A model generated the notes under the pieces. That model did no database searches and was not told the DNA's origin. It saw only the letters and a list, made by a program, of their open reading frames with translations. From Gemmatimonadaceae bacterium (GTDB taxonomy: Bacteria; Gemmatimonadota; Gemmatimonadetes; Gemmatimonadales; Gemmatimonadaceae): a stretch of 64,000 nt of DNA. The stretch spans positions 310,001 to 374,000 of the forward strand of contig WYBP01000020.1 in the NCBI GenBank assembly GCA_011525845.1, written 5' to 3'. Positions within the stretch are counted from its first letter, which is position 1. Each line of letters starts with the position of its first letter. Below are positions 32,581 to 40,951 of the stretch, in pieces. The translations under genes and the position numbers were made by a program.

Positions 32581-33733
32581 TCCGCATCGACCCCGGGAGC
32601 GCGTCGAGCAGCGGCTTGAGGTCGGACGCGCGCTCCAGCGAGGTCACGAAGGTCATCCCGTCGAGCGTGACGACGAGCATCTTGTCGACGCCGTAGAGCA
32701 CCACCGTCCCGCGCCCGGCGTGGACCACGTTGCACTCCGCGTCGACGAACTGCACGTCGCCGAACGCGCCGTTCCCGTCGTCGTCGAGGTCGCGCGCACG
32801 GCGGAGCGAGGCCCAGGTCCCCACGTCGTCCCACCCGAAGTCCCCCTGCATCACGAGCAGGCGCTCCGTGCGCTCCAGCAGGCCGCGCTCGAGCGAGGTG
32901 GAGCGCGCCATGCCGACGAACATCGGCAGGTTCCCCGAGCGGAGCGCCTCGAGCCCGTCGCGCACCTCGGCCGTGTGGAGCGCGATCTCCTCGAGGAAGG
33001 TGCCCGCGGCGCCGAGCAGGATCCCGGCGTGCCAGAGCGCACCGTCCTCGATGCGCGACTCCGCCTGCACCTCGCTCGGCTTCTCCATGAACCCGCGCGT
33101 GGTGGCGACCCCCCCGCGCTGGAGCGGAAGGTCCGCGTCGAGCGGGAGCCCGGGCATCACGTAGCCGAACCCGGTCTCCGGCCGCGAGGGGCGGACGCCG
33201 ATGGAGAGGAGCGCCTTCTCGCGCGCCGCGAAGGCGGCGCCGCGGCGGATGGTCCGGCGGAACTCCTCCGGGAAGTCCGCCGCGATGTCCGCGTGGATGG
33301 CGCAGCAGAGCGCGCTGGGACCGGCACGCCGGGCCAGCTCCTGCGCACCCCACGCCAGCGCGGCCGCCGTGCCGAGGGGGTGCGGCTCCACGAGCACGTT
33401 CTCCTCGGGCACGTCGCGCGTGACCGACCGGATGGCGGGCGCGATGTCGCGGCTCGTGAGGATCAGCACCCGCTCGGGAGGCACGGTGGGCTGCAGCCGG
33501 CCGACCGCGTCCTCGATGAGCGTCTGCTCGGAGACGAGCTTGAGGAGGGGCTTCGGGCGCGCCGGCGTGCTGAGCGGCCAGAAGCGCGAGCCGATCCCGC
33601 CCGCGAAGATGATCGCCCAGAGCGCGACCTCCGTCTCGGGCTCTCCCGTCGCCACGGGTTGTTCAGCGGGCAAGGTGCCGACGGCGGCCCCGCTCGCGGG
33701 ACCGCCGGGAGTGAAACCGACGGGTTTGCTCAT
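32555..33733 (-). CDS. manC: Mannose-1-phosphate guanylyltransferase
   Basis: The 392-residue enzyme makes GDP-mannose from GTP and mannose-1-phosphate for polysaccharide synthesis. The nucleotidyltransferase signature WAIIFAGGIGSRFWPLST plus PKPLLKL is at residues about 39-66, and GFGYVMPG, EKPS and FGWDDVGTWASL are typical of ManC. No C-terminal phosphomannose isomerase domain is fused. An extra 35-residue N-terminal segment precedes the catalytic domain, so the start may lie further in. It overlaps the upstream EamA gene by 4 bases. Confidence 0.92.
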   Translation of the reverse strand: MSKPVGFTPGGPASGAAVGTLPAEQPVATGEPETEVALWAIIFAGGIGSRFWPLSTPARPKPLLKLVSEQTLIEDAVGRLQPTVPPERVLILTSRDIAPAIRSVTRDVPEENVLVEPHPLGTAAALAWGAQELARRAGPSALCCAIHADIAADFPEEFRRTIRRGAAFAAREKALLSIGVRPSRPETGFGYVMPGLPLDADLPLQRGGVATTRGFMEKPSEVQAESRIEDGALWHAGILLGAAGTFLEEIALHTAEVRDGLEALRSGNLPMFVGMARSTSLERGLLERTERLLVMQGDFGWDDVGTWASLRRARDLDDDGNGAFGDVQFVDAECNVVHAGRGTVVLYGVDKMLVVTLDGMTFVTSLERASDLKPLLDALPGSMRINPTGLPG

Positions 33734-34620
33734 CGCCTGCTAAGGTAGGGGCGCAGGGTGATCATCGCCACCGCGCCCACGATCGTGAGCATCGCCACGA
33801 CGAGACGCGGCGAGAGGGGTTCGCCGGCGAAGAGCCAGCCGAGGAGCACGGCGACCACGGGGTTCACGAATGCGTACGTGCCCGCGAGCGCGGGGCGCAC
33901 CTGCGTGAGGAGCCACTTGTACGCGCTGAACCCGATGATGGACCCGAAGCCGATCAGGTAGAGCATGCTCAGCGCGCCGCGCAGCGTGATCGCCGCAGGC
34001 TCCAGCCGCTGCCATTCCCCGGAGCCGATGCTCACGAGGAGGAGCGCGGCTCCGCCGGCGATCATCTCCATCCCCGACCCGAGCAGGGGGCGCGGCAGGG
34101 GCGGGAGGTGCCGGGTGTAGAGCGACCCGGCGGCCCACGCCACCGTGCTCGCGAGCAGCACCAGCAGCCCGACGACGGAGAGCACGCCCCCCGTCTCCCC
34201 CCAGGGCGCGACGAGCAGGAGCACGCCGAAGAGCCCGAGGGCGACCCCCATCACCTCGACGGGCGCCGGACGCACGCCCTCCCGGCCCATCCAGCCGAAC
34301 ATCATGAGCCAGAGGGGCACGAGCGAGACGACGAGCGCGACGACCCCCGACGGTTCCGCCTGCTCGGACCAGGTGACCGCGCCGTTGCCGACGCCGAGCA
34401 TGAGGAGGCCGATGACGAGTGCGCGGCGCCAATGCGCACCCGTGGGCCGCGCGGCACCGCGCGAGCGGAGCCAGCCATAGAGCAGGAGTCCGGCCACGAG
34501 GTTCCGCACGCCGGCCACGATGAAAGGGGGCACCTCGGCCACCGCGAACGCGATGGCGAGATAGGTCGATCCCCAGATGAGCCAGGTGGCGGCGAAGGCG
34601 AGGAGGACCCGGAGGCGCAC
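33730..34620 (-). CDS. EamA/DMT-superfamily transporter
   Basis: GTG 34620 gives 296 residues with ten membrane helices in two EamA halves (TWLIWGSTYLAIAFAV and VPPFIVAGVRNLVAGLLL in the first; FGSIIGFSAYKWLLTQVRPA, YAFVNPVVAVLLGWLFAGEPL in the second). The family exports amino acids or other metabolites; the substrate is unknown. TAGCTT stands 6 bases before the GTG, suggesting a leaderless mRNA. It is the first gene of a two-gene unit with manC. Confidence 0.9.
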   Translation of the reverse strand: MRLRVLLAFAATWLIWGSTYLAIAFAVAEVPPFIVAGVRNLVAGLLLYGWLRSRGAARPTGAHWRRALVIGLLMLGVGNGAVTWSEQAEPSGVVALVVSLVPLWLMMFGWMGREGVRPAPVEVMGVALGLFGVLLLVAPWGETGGVLSVVGLLVLLASTVAWAAGSLYTRHLPPLPRPLLGSGMEMIAGGAALLLVSIGSGEWQRLEPAAITLRGALSMLYLIGFGSIIGFSAYKWLLTQVRPALAGTYAFVNPVVAVLLGWLFAGEPLSPRLVVAMLTIVGAVAMITLRPYLSRR

Positions 34621-34682
34621 GGCGGGAAGCTAATCGCGGAGCCGACCGGCGACCGGGGCGTCCCCGGCTGCATATTCCGGTG

Positions 34683-36767
34683 GTGATCGGACCCCTCCGC
34701 CCCGTCCTGCTGCTCCTCGCGTGCGTCGCCGTCGCCGCCGCGCCCAGCGGCGCGCAGGTGGGGAGCTGCGCGCCCGCGCGGACGGCGCTCGTGCTCAGCG
34801 GCGGCGGCGCGAAGGGACTCGCCCACATCGGGCTGCTCGAGGCGCTGGACTCCCTGGGGGTCGTCCCCGACCTGATCGTGGGCACCAGCATCGGCGCCGT
34901 GGTCGGGGCGCTCTATGCGAGCGGGGAGTCCGGCGCGTCGGTCGGGGCGCGCCTGCGCAGCCTCCCCCTCGATGGCGCCATCCGCAGCTACGAGCCCGTC
35001 GTCTCCGCATCGCTCGGCGGGCTGCGCCCGGTCATCGTCTGGGAGCGCAACCCGCAGGGGTGGGACCTGCAGGCGGGCACGGCCCGCGAGAGCGAAGTGA
35101 GCGCGCTGCTCTCCCGCCTGATGCTGTCGGCGAACCTCCAGGCCCGCGGGGACTTCGACTCGCTGCCGATCCCGTTCCGCGCCGTCGCCACCGACCTCGA
35201 GGACCGGTCGGTGGTGGTGCTCGACCGGGGGGACCTGGCGCGCGCCGTGCGCGCGAGCCTCTCGCTGCCCCTGCTCCTCCGGCCCGTGACGATCGACGGA
35301 CGCACGCTCGTGGACGGCGCGCTCGCCTCCAACCGTCCGGTCGCGGTGGCGCGCCGGCTGGGCGCCGAGCGGGTCATCGTCTCCACCCTCGAGTCGCCGA
35401 AGCCGGAGCGGACCACCTTCGACGACCCCCTCACCGTCACGGGCGCGCTCTTCGAGTACCTCTGGGTCCAGGACACGTTCTCGCTCTCGCCCGAGGACGT
35501 CCACGTCGCCAACCCGACGGCGGCGTTCGACCAGCTCGACTTCCGGCCGTCGGCGATGGACTCACTGGTGGCGATCGGCCGGGCGGCCGCACGCGAGGCA
35601 CTGGCCAGTGCCTCCTGCCTGCGCCCGCTCACCGAGACGCGTCGCCCCGGGCCGCTCCCCGCCCGGATCGGGCGGGCGCGGATCGTGACCCCCGACGTAC
35701 CGGACCGGGATGCGCTCCTCGGTGCCGTCGCGCTCGTCCCGCGAGGCCCGGTGGACACCGCCCGCATCGGCACCGGCCTCGAGCGCGTGGCGTCGGTCGA
35801 GCGGTACCGGGGCCTCTGGCTGAACCCGACCGGGAGCGGTGCGACGGTCGACTTCGATGTCACGATGGAGGCGGCGCCTCGACGGAGCTTCGGGATCGGC
35901 GTCGCGTTCGACCACACCATGTCCGGCCGGCTCTGGGTCGGCGCGGTCGACCGCGCCCTCTTCGACCGCGACATCGACGGCGCCTTCCTCTTCACCACCG
36001 GCACGTACCGCTCCGACCTGACGCTCGCCGCGCGCCGGCGCGCACGGATCGGCGCGCGCTTCTTCCCCATCGGCGGGTCGCTCGAGCTCGCCGCGGCCAA
36101 CGTGCGGCTCTACCAGGGCGCGGGGGAGCTTCCCACCGCGGACACGCAGGAGCTGACCGTGCTCCTCGGCGTGCGCCCGCTGTTCGAGCCGGGGTGGACG
36201 TATGAGGTGGGTGGGGACTACCGGCTCTGGCACGCGCCCGGGCAGGGCACGCGCGGCTCGGCCGGTGGCCGCTTCGCGCTGCGCCTCCGGCGCGCGGCCG
36301 ACCCCGACCCGGTCTTCGCCACCGAGCTGATCGCGCTCACCGCGTGGGGGCGCGCGCGCTTCGAGGTCGCGCGCACCCACCGCCTCGGACCGCTCGAGGT
36401 CCGTCCGCGCGTCCGCGTGGGATGGGGCGACCAGCTGCCCATCCAGCACACCTTCACCCTCGGGGGGCTGGATGGCTTCGCGGGGCTCCGGATGCAGGAG
36501 CGCCGCGGCACGCAGGAGGCCTATGGCTCCCTGCTCCTCCGCTGGCCCCTCTGGCGCCGCCTGCTGGCGCGCGTGGAGCCGATGGTGGGCGCCATCGGCA
36601 ACGGCACCGGGTTCCTCGCGCGGCGAGGCGCCGAGGACGGGGAGGTGCTGGTCGGCGTGCGGATGGGCGTGGAACTCGCCACGCCGGTGGGGCCCATCCG
36701 GATCGAGCAGGGCTTCAACAACCTCGACCGGCGCGAGGCGTTGATCCGCGTGGGGTACTGGTTCTGA
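34683..36767 (+). CDS. Patatin-like phospholipase fused to an outer-membrane beta-barrel (type V, PlpD-like)
   Basis: GTG 34683 is preferred over GTG 34680 because CATATT lies exactly 6 bases upstream; 694 residues. A signal peptide is followed by a patatin domain with oxyanion loop LSGGGAKGLAHIG, nucleophile GTSIGAVVG, and catalytic Asp in LVDGALASN. A short POTRA-like region (residues about 330-390) and a C-terminal 16-strand-type barrel follow, ending IRVGYWF with terminal Phe (LGGLDGFAGLR is Omp85-like). The family secretes its phospholipase domain through its own barrel. Confidence 0.88.
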   Translation: MIGPLRPVLLLLACVAVAAAPSGAQVGSCAPARTALVLSGGGAKGLAHIGLLEALDSLGVVPDLIVGTSIGAVVGALYASGESGASVGARLRSLPLDGAIRSYEPVVSASLGGLRPVIVWERNPQGWDLQAGTARESEVSALLSRLMLSANLQARGDFDSLPIPFRAVATDLEDRSVVVLDRGDLARAVRASLSLPLLLRPVTIDGRTLVDGALASNRPVAVARRLGAERVIVSTLESPKPERTTFDDPLTVTGALFEYLWVQDTFSLSPEDVHVANPTAAFDQLDFRPSAMDSLVAIGRAAAREALASASCLRPLTETRRPGPLPARIGRARIVTPDVPDRDALLGAVALVPRGPVDTARIGTGLERVASVERYRGLWLNPTGSGATVDFDVTMEAAPRRSFGIGVAFDHTMSGRLWVGAVDRALFDRDIDGAFLFTTGTYRSDLTLAARRRARIGARFFPIGGSLELAAANVRLYQGAGELPTADTQELTVLLGVRPLFEPGWTYEVGGDYRLWHAPGQGTRGSAGGRFALRLRRAADPDPVFATELIALTAWGRARFEVARTHRLGPLEVRPRVRVGWGDQLPIQHTFTLGGLDGFAGLRMQERRGTQEAYGSLLLRWPLWRRLLARVEPMVGAIGNGTGFLARRGAEDGEVLVGVRMGVELATPVGPIRIEQGFNNLDRREALIRVGYWF

Positions 36768-36780
36768 GCCGTCGGCTCAG
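36764..36780. terminator. Inverted repeat spanning both convergent stop codons
   Basis: CTGAGCC (36764-36770), GTC, GGCTCAG (36774-36780). The perfect 7-bp palindrome contains the TGA of the plus-strand patatin gene and the TGA of the minus-strand EAL-HDOD gene. A short bidirectional terminator is possible. Confidence 0.4.
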
Positions 36781-37994
36781 CTGACCGCGGTGCGCATGCC
36801 GCGCGTCCAGCGCGCGGCCTCGAGGATCGTCGGCTGGAGGGCCTCGTGCGGCACGCCCAGGTCATCTGCCTGCGCGCGTGCCGCCTCCCACAGCCCGAGC
36901 TCGAGATGCTCGGCGAGGAGGATGGGGCCAGCGAGCGGTCCGATGCGGTCGAGCAATGCGACCCGGACCTCGTCGCTGACGTTCACGAGTCCCAGCACCT
37001 CATCCAGCGGCACCTCCAGCACGACATCGAGCATGGAGAGCAGTCCCGTGAGGAAGGCCGTCGGTGCCCGCCGCTGGTCGATGCGCGTGGCGATCAGCTC
37101 GGCGAAGCGCGCCCGTTCGAGGGCCATGCGCAGGCGCTCGCCATCCTCGCCGCGATCCTGCCGGCCGCAGGCGGCGAGCAGCACCGCCATCCAGCGCTGG
37201 AGCGCCGCGCGCCCCACGAGCGTGATGGCCTTCCGCACCGAGTCCACGCCACCGTTGCCGTGCGAGGCGGCGTTCGCGATGCGGAGCAGCTTGAACGTGA
37301 GCGTGGGGTCGCCGCTGAAGACCTGCTCCAGGTCGCGGGCGTTCGTGTCCTCGCGACCCAGGTGGTTGATCGCCTGCGCGAGCACCCCCACCTGGGGGGA
37401 GACGCGGCGCCCCTGCACGAGCTCGGGGCGCGCGAAGAAGTAGCCCTGGAAGAGCTCGAACCCCGCGTCCTGGCACGCCACGTAGAGCTGCGCCGTCTCG
37501 ATGCGCTCGGCGAGCACGCGGAGGCCGCGTTCCTTGTAGCGACGCACGGCGGACGCCAGGGCGGCGGGGTCCGCGTCGAGCACGTCGAGCTTCACCACGC
37601 TCGCCCGGGCCAGGAAGGGCTCGTACTCGGGCCGGTCCACGAAGTCGTCCAGCGCGATCTCGAATCCCGCCGCGGCCAGCCGGTCGATCGCGGCCACCGT
37701 CTCCGCGGTCACCGGGATCGTCTCCAGGATCTCGATCACGCACGCGGACTTGTCGAGGAGCATCCAGTCGTCGGAGACGAGCGCGGCCTCCGAGAGATTG
37801 ATCCAGGCGCGCGTCGTGCCGACGAGGTCCGCCAGCCCGATGTCCACGATCGCCGAGACCATCGTGCGCGCCGCCATGACGTCACCCGTCGCGCCGACGG
37901 CGCGATGCGCGTCATCCTCGCGATAGAGCAGCTCGTAGCCCACGACGAGGCCCTTGGTATCGAAGATCGGCTGGCGCGCGACGAGGGTGTCCAT
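36777..37994 (-). CDS. EAL-HDOD two-domain signalling protein (YuxH-like)
   Basis: The 405-residue protein has an N-terminal EAL domain (residues about 1-200: PIFDTKGLVVGYELLYR, WINLSE, IEILETIPV, EIALDDFVDRPEY, VKLDVLD, AERIET, FELFQGYFFARPE) and a C-terminal HDOD domain (about 205-395). The EAL domain keeps many acidic residues, but the loop DDFGTG is replaced by DDFVDR, as in the YuxH group, which often lacks phosphodiesterase activity. A role in c-di-GMP sensing or protein scaffolding, possibly motility-linked, is an inference. Confidence 0.85.
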   Translation of the reverse strand: MDTLVARQPIFDTKGLVVGYELLYREDDAHRAVGATGDVMAARTMVSAIVDIGLADLVGTTRAWINLSEAALVSDDWMLLDKSACVIEILETIPVTAETVAAIDRLAAAGFEIALDDFVDRPEYEPFLARASVVKLDVLDADPAALASAVRRYKERGLRVLAERIETAQLYVACQDAGFELFQGYFFARPELVQGRRVSPQVGVLAQAINHLGREDTNARDLEQVFSGDPTLTFKLLRIANAASHGNGGVDSVRKAITLVGRAALQRWMAVLLAACGRQDRGEDGERLRMALERARFAELIATRIDQRRAPTAFLTGLLSMLDVVLEVPLDEVLGLVNVSDEVRVALLDRIGPLAGPILLAEHLELGLWEAARAQADDLGVPHEALQPTILEAARWTRGMRTAVS

Positions 37995-38049
37995 GAGGCC
38001 AGTATCGTCCGGGCGCCCCGGCGCCTTGAGCGGGCCGTACATTCGTGGC

Positions 38050-40086
38050 ATGCGCCTCGTCCGGATCTCCGCAACCACCGTGGCCGGCTGGGTTTGCGCC
38101 CTCGCGGCCGCCGCTGCCTGCGCGGCGGCGGACGGCTCGCCCGGGGTCCGGCCGGCGTCCCACGAGTACCGGATCGAGCAGGGACTGCTGCCGATGGCGG
38201 ACGGCACCGAGCTCGCGGTCACCTGGTGGGTCCCGACGCCGCGCGAGCCGGGCGAGCGATTCCCCGCCCTGCTGGAGATGCTCCCCTATCGCAAGGACGA
38301 CAGCTTCCACGCACGCGACTTCCCGCTCTACGACTGGTTCGCGCGGCGCGGCTTCCTGATGGTCAAGGTCGACGTCCGCGGCACCGGCGGCTCGTCGGGC
38401 CCCGTGCCGGACCGGGAGTACTCCGAGTGGGAGCTGGACGATGCGACGCAGGTGATCGCCGCGCTCGCCGCGGACCCGCGCACCAACGGCCGCGTGGGGA
38501 TGTGGGGGATCTCGTGGGGCGGCTTCAACGCGATCCAGGTCGCGCTGCGCGCTCCGCCGGCGCTGGGCGCGATCCTCGCGCTGCACGCCTCCGACGACCT
38601 CTTCCATGACGACGTGCGGTACATCGACGGCGTGCTGCACATGGACCGGTACGCGCTGCAGATCGACCACGAGAACGGCCTCCCCCGCACCCCGGGGTAC
38701 GCGACCGACTCGGCCTACTTCGTGGACCGATTCGACGCCGAGCCCTGGACCCTCACCTACCTCCGCGAGCAGCAGGACGGCCCGTTCTGGCGCGCGAACG
38801 CCCTGCGCTGGCGGCGCGACGACCTGCGCGTCCCCGCCTACCTGATCGGCGGGCTGCTCGACGGGTACCGCGACACGCCTATCCGCGCGCTCGAGGCGAG
38901 CGCACCCGCGCCGGTGAAGGTCGAGATCGGCCCCTGGGTGCACGCCTGGCCCGACAACGGCACCCCGGGGCCCAACTATGAGTGGCGCGAACGCGCCGCG
39001 CGCTGGTGGGACCACTGGCTCCGCGACATCGACACCGGGCTGCTCCGCGAGCCGCGCCTGCTGGTCTTCCAGCGCGAGGGGCACCCGCCCGACCCCGCGC
39101 TCGCCCTCACGCCCGGTGCGTGGCGTGCCGAGGAGTGGCCCGTCCCGGGCGCGCGGCGCGACACGGTGCGGCTGGGCGCGGGGGACTCCGACACGCTGCA
39201 CTACGTGGCGAGCGCCGGGACCGCGGCGGGTGAATGGTGGGGCGAACCCACCGGGGACATGGCCACGGATGGCGCGACGAGCCTGACCTACGACCTCCCC
39301 GCCGACACGACGCGCCGCGTGCTGCTCGGGATGCCGCAGGTGCGGCTCGTGGTCCGGCACGGCGCCCCGCTCGCGCACTGGAGCGCGCGGCTGGAGGACG
39401 TGGCCCCGGACGGTCGCGTGGCACTCGTCACGGGGGGCGCGATGAACGCCGCGATGCGGCACTCGAGCACCTCCCCCACGCGCCTCACCCCGGGTGCCCT
39501 CGACACGCTCGCGTTCGACCTGCACTTCACGACCTGGACCGTCGCGGCGGGGCACCGGCTCCGGCTGGCCCTGTCGAATGCGCAGTTCCCCATGCTCTGG
39601 CCCACGCCCTTTCCCATGGTCTCGACCGTCTCGCCGCGCGACTCGTGGGTGGCGCTGCCGACCGCCCCGCCCGCGGATGCGCGTCGCGCGCCCGCGCTGC
39701 CCGTCCCGGACGAGCGCAGCGCGCGCCCGGGCGTGGCGTACCTCGCCGACTCGTCGTACGGGCCGCTCGTCTCACGCGACGCCGATGGCGCGACCAGCGT
39801 GCGCTGGTACACGGCGAGCACCTGGCGGATCGGGGAGACGCACTTCGCGGACGTCGAGGAGGAGCACTACCGGGTGCTCGATGGCGCACCGGAGCGGGCC
39901 AGCTTCCGCGGACGCGCGGTGCGCGAGATCATCCGCGACCGCGACACGCTGCGTCTCGAGACGCGGATCGGGATCTCCGGATCGCGCGATGCGCTCGCGG
40001 TGGAGGTGGTGCGGACCCTGGCCCGCGATGGCGCACCCCTGCGCACGCGCCGCTGGCAGGAGCGGGTCCCGCGGCGCTGGCACTGA
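38050..40086 (+). CDS. Secreted CocE/NonD-family (X-Pro dipeptidyl-peptidase S15) hydrolase
   Basis: ATG 38050 gives 678 residues with a signal peptide. The alpha/beta-hydrolase core has LLEMLPYRKDDSF, VKVDVRGTGGSSG and the nucleophile elbow GMWGISWGGFNAIQ; the acid Asp is likely in GGLLDGYRDT and the base His in IGPWVHAWPDN. The C-terminal jelly-roll domain (X-ProDAP C) spans about 340-580. Members hydrolyse acyl esters or peptides; the substrate is unknown. TACATT lies exactly 6 bases before the ATG. Confidence 0.88.
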   Translation: MRLVRISATTVAGWVCALAAAAACAAADGSPGVRPASHEYRIEQGLLPMADGTELAVTWWVPTPREPGERFPALLEMLPYRKDDSFHARDFPLYDWFARRGFLMVKVDVRGTGGSSGPVPDREYSEWELDDATQVIAALAADPRTNGRVGMWGISWGGFNAIQVALRAPPALGAILALHASDDLFHDDVRYIDGVLHMDRYALQIDHENGLPRTPGYATDSAYFVDRFDAEPWTLTYLREQQDGPFWRANALRWRRDDLRVPAYLIGGLLDGYRDTPIRALEASAPAPVKVEIGPWVHAWPDNGTPGPNYEWRERAARWWDHWLRDIDTGLLREPRLLVFQREGHPPDPALALTPGAWRAEEWPVPGARRDTVRLGAGDSDTLHYVASAGTAAGEWWGEPTGDMATDGATSLTYDLPADTTRRVLLGMPQVRLVVRHGAPLAHWSARLEDVAPDGRVALVTGGAMNAAMRHSSTSPTRLTPGALDTLAFDLHFTTWTVAAGHRLRLALSNAQFPMLWPTPFPMVSTVSPRDSWVALPTAPPADARRAPALPVPDERSARPGVAYLADSSYGPLVSRDADGATSVRWYTASTWRIGETHFADVEEEHYRVLDGAPERASFRGRAVREIIRDRDTLRLETRIGISGSRDALAVEVVRTLARDGAPLRTRRWQERVPRRWH

Positions 40087-40094
40087 CGCGCGCG

Positions 40095-40256
40095 CTAGAT
40101 CCCGAGGTCCCGGGCGATGCGGCGTCCCGCCCACATCCCAACGCCGAAGCCCACCATGGCGACCACGAACCCGGTCATGATCCCCACGCGGGCACCGATC
40201 CACCAGCCGATCCCGCTTCCGACCGCCGTCGTCAGCATCACGATCGTCCTAAGCAT
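40095..40256 (-). CDS. 53-residue glycine-rich membrane protein
   Basis: ATG 40256 to TAG 40095-40097, a frame shorter than usual cut-offs. The peptide is nearly all membrane helix with glycine-zipper spacing (AVGSGIGWWIGARVGIMTG, then FVVAMVGFGVGMWAGRRIA) and a basic end RRIARDLGI, forming two short helices or one hairpin. Its ATG overlaps the last 8 bases of the methyltransferase gene, so it is translationally coupled. Family not recognised; topology and coupling support a real gene. Confidence 0.6.
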   Translation of the reverse strand: MLRTIVMLTTAVGSGIGWWIGARVGIMTGFVVAMVGFGVGMWAGRRIARDLGI

Positions 40257-40929
40257 CGCGCATGCCCGAGGCCTCAGGCCTCTTGAACCGCAGGGAGATG
40301 AGTCGCGGCGGCGCGGCGCGGTCGGCCGGCTCGTCCCGCCACTCGCCCAGGTCCTCCAGCGCCAGCCCCGCGTCGAGCCCCGCCCGCACGTACTCCGCCG
40401 TGTCGTGCAGGTGCGCGTCGATCAGGGCGAGCCGCCCCGTCGCGGGATCGACGTACTCGGCCTTGCGGCCCAGCAGCTGCCGCATGGGATGCAGTTCGGC
40501 CACGAAGAGCGTCCCCGCGCGCCGCAGCACCCGGGCGGCCTCGCGGAAGACCGGCGCGAGATGCTCGACGTGCTCGAGGACGAGCATGATGATGACGGCG
40601 TCCGCCGTGGCGTCGTCGAGGGGCCAGCGCTCGCGCAGGTCGTGGCGCACGAAGCGCACGGAGGGGGCCGCGACGCGCGTCCGCGCCTGCGCGAGCATCC
40701 CGTCCGAGAAGTCGAGTCCCACGACGCTCCGCGCCCGGGGAGCGATCCACGCCGTGTTGCGACCGGTGCCGCACCCGGCCTCCACGACATCCCCGCCGTC
40801 CAGCGGGAGGGGCTGCGCGCGGAGCGCCGTGGCCGCCAGGTCGCGCGTGCGGTTGGGGTCCGCGTCGTAGCGCGCCGCCCAGGTGTCGTACGCGCGCGCC
40901 ACGGAGGGTCGGTCGGTCGCGTCGGTCAT
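40249..40929 (-). CDS. SAM-dependent class I methyltransferase
   Basis: The 226-residue protein has motif I VVEAGCGTGRNTAWI, motif II VVGLDFSDGMLAQAR, a motif like VRHDLRERWPLDDATADAVI, and post-motif VLEHVEHLAPVFREAARVLRRAGTL. This is the Methyltransf_11 family (UbiE/SmtA-like). The substrate cannot be assigned. It is followed by the overlapping 53-residue membrane protein gene. Confidence 0.88.
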   Translation of the reverse strand: MTDATDRPSVARAYDTWAARYDADPNRTRDLAATALRAQPLPLDGGDVVEAGCGTGRNTAWIAPRARSVVGLDFSDGMLAQARTRVAAPSVRFVRHDLRERWPLDDATADAVIIMLVLEHVEHLAPVFREAARVLRRAGTLFVAELHPMRQLLGRKAEYVDPATGRLALIDAHLHDTAEYVRAGLDAGLALEDLGEWRDEPADRAAPPRLISLRFKRPEASGMRDA

Positions 40930-40951
40930 CGAGGGACGGGCGCTCCGGGGA

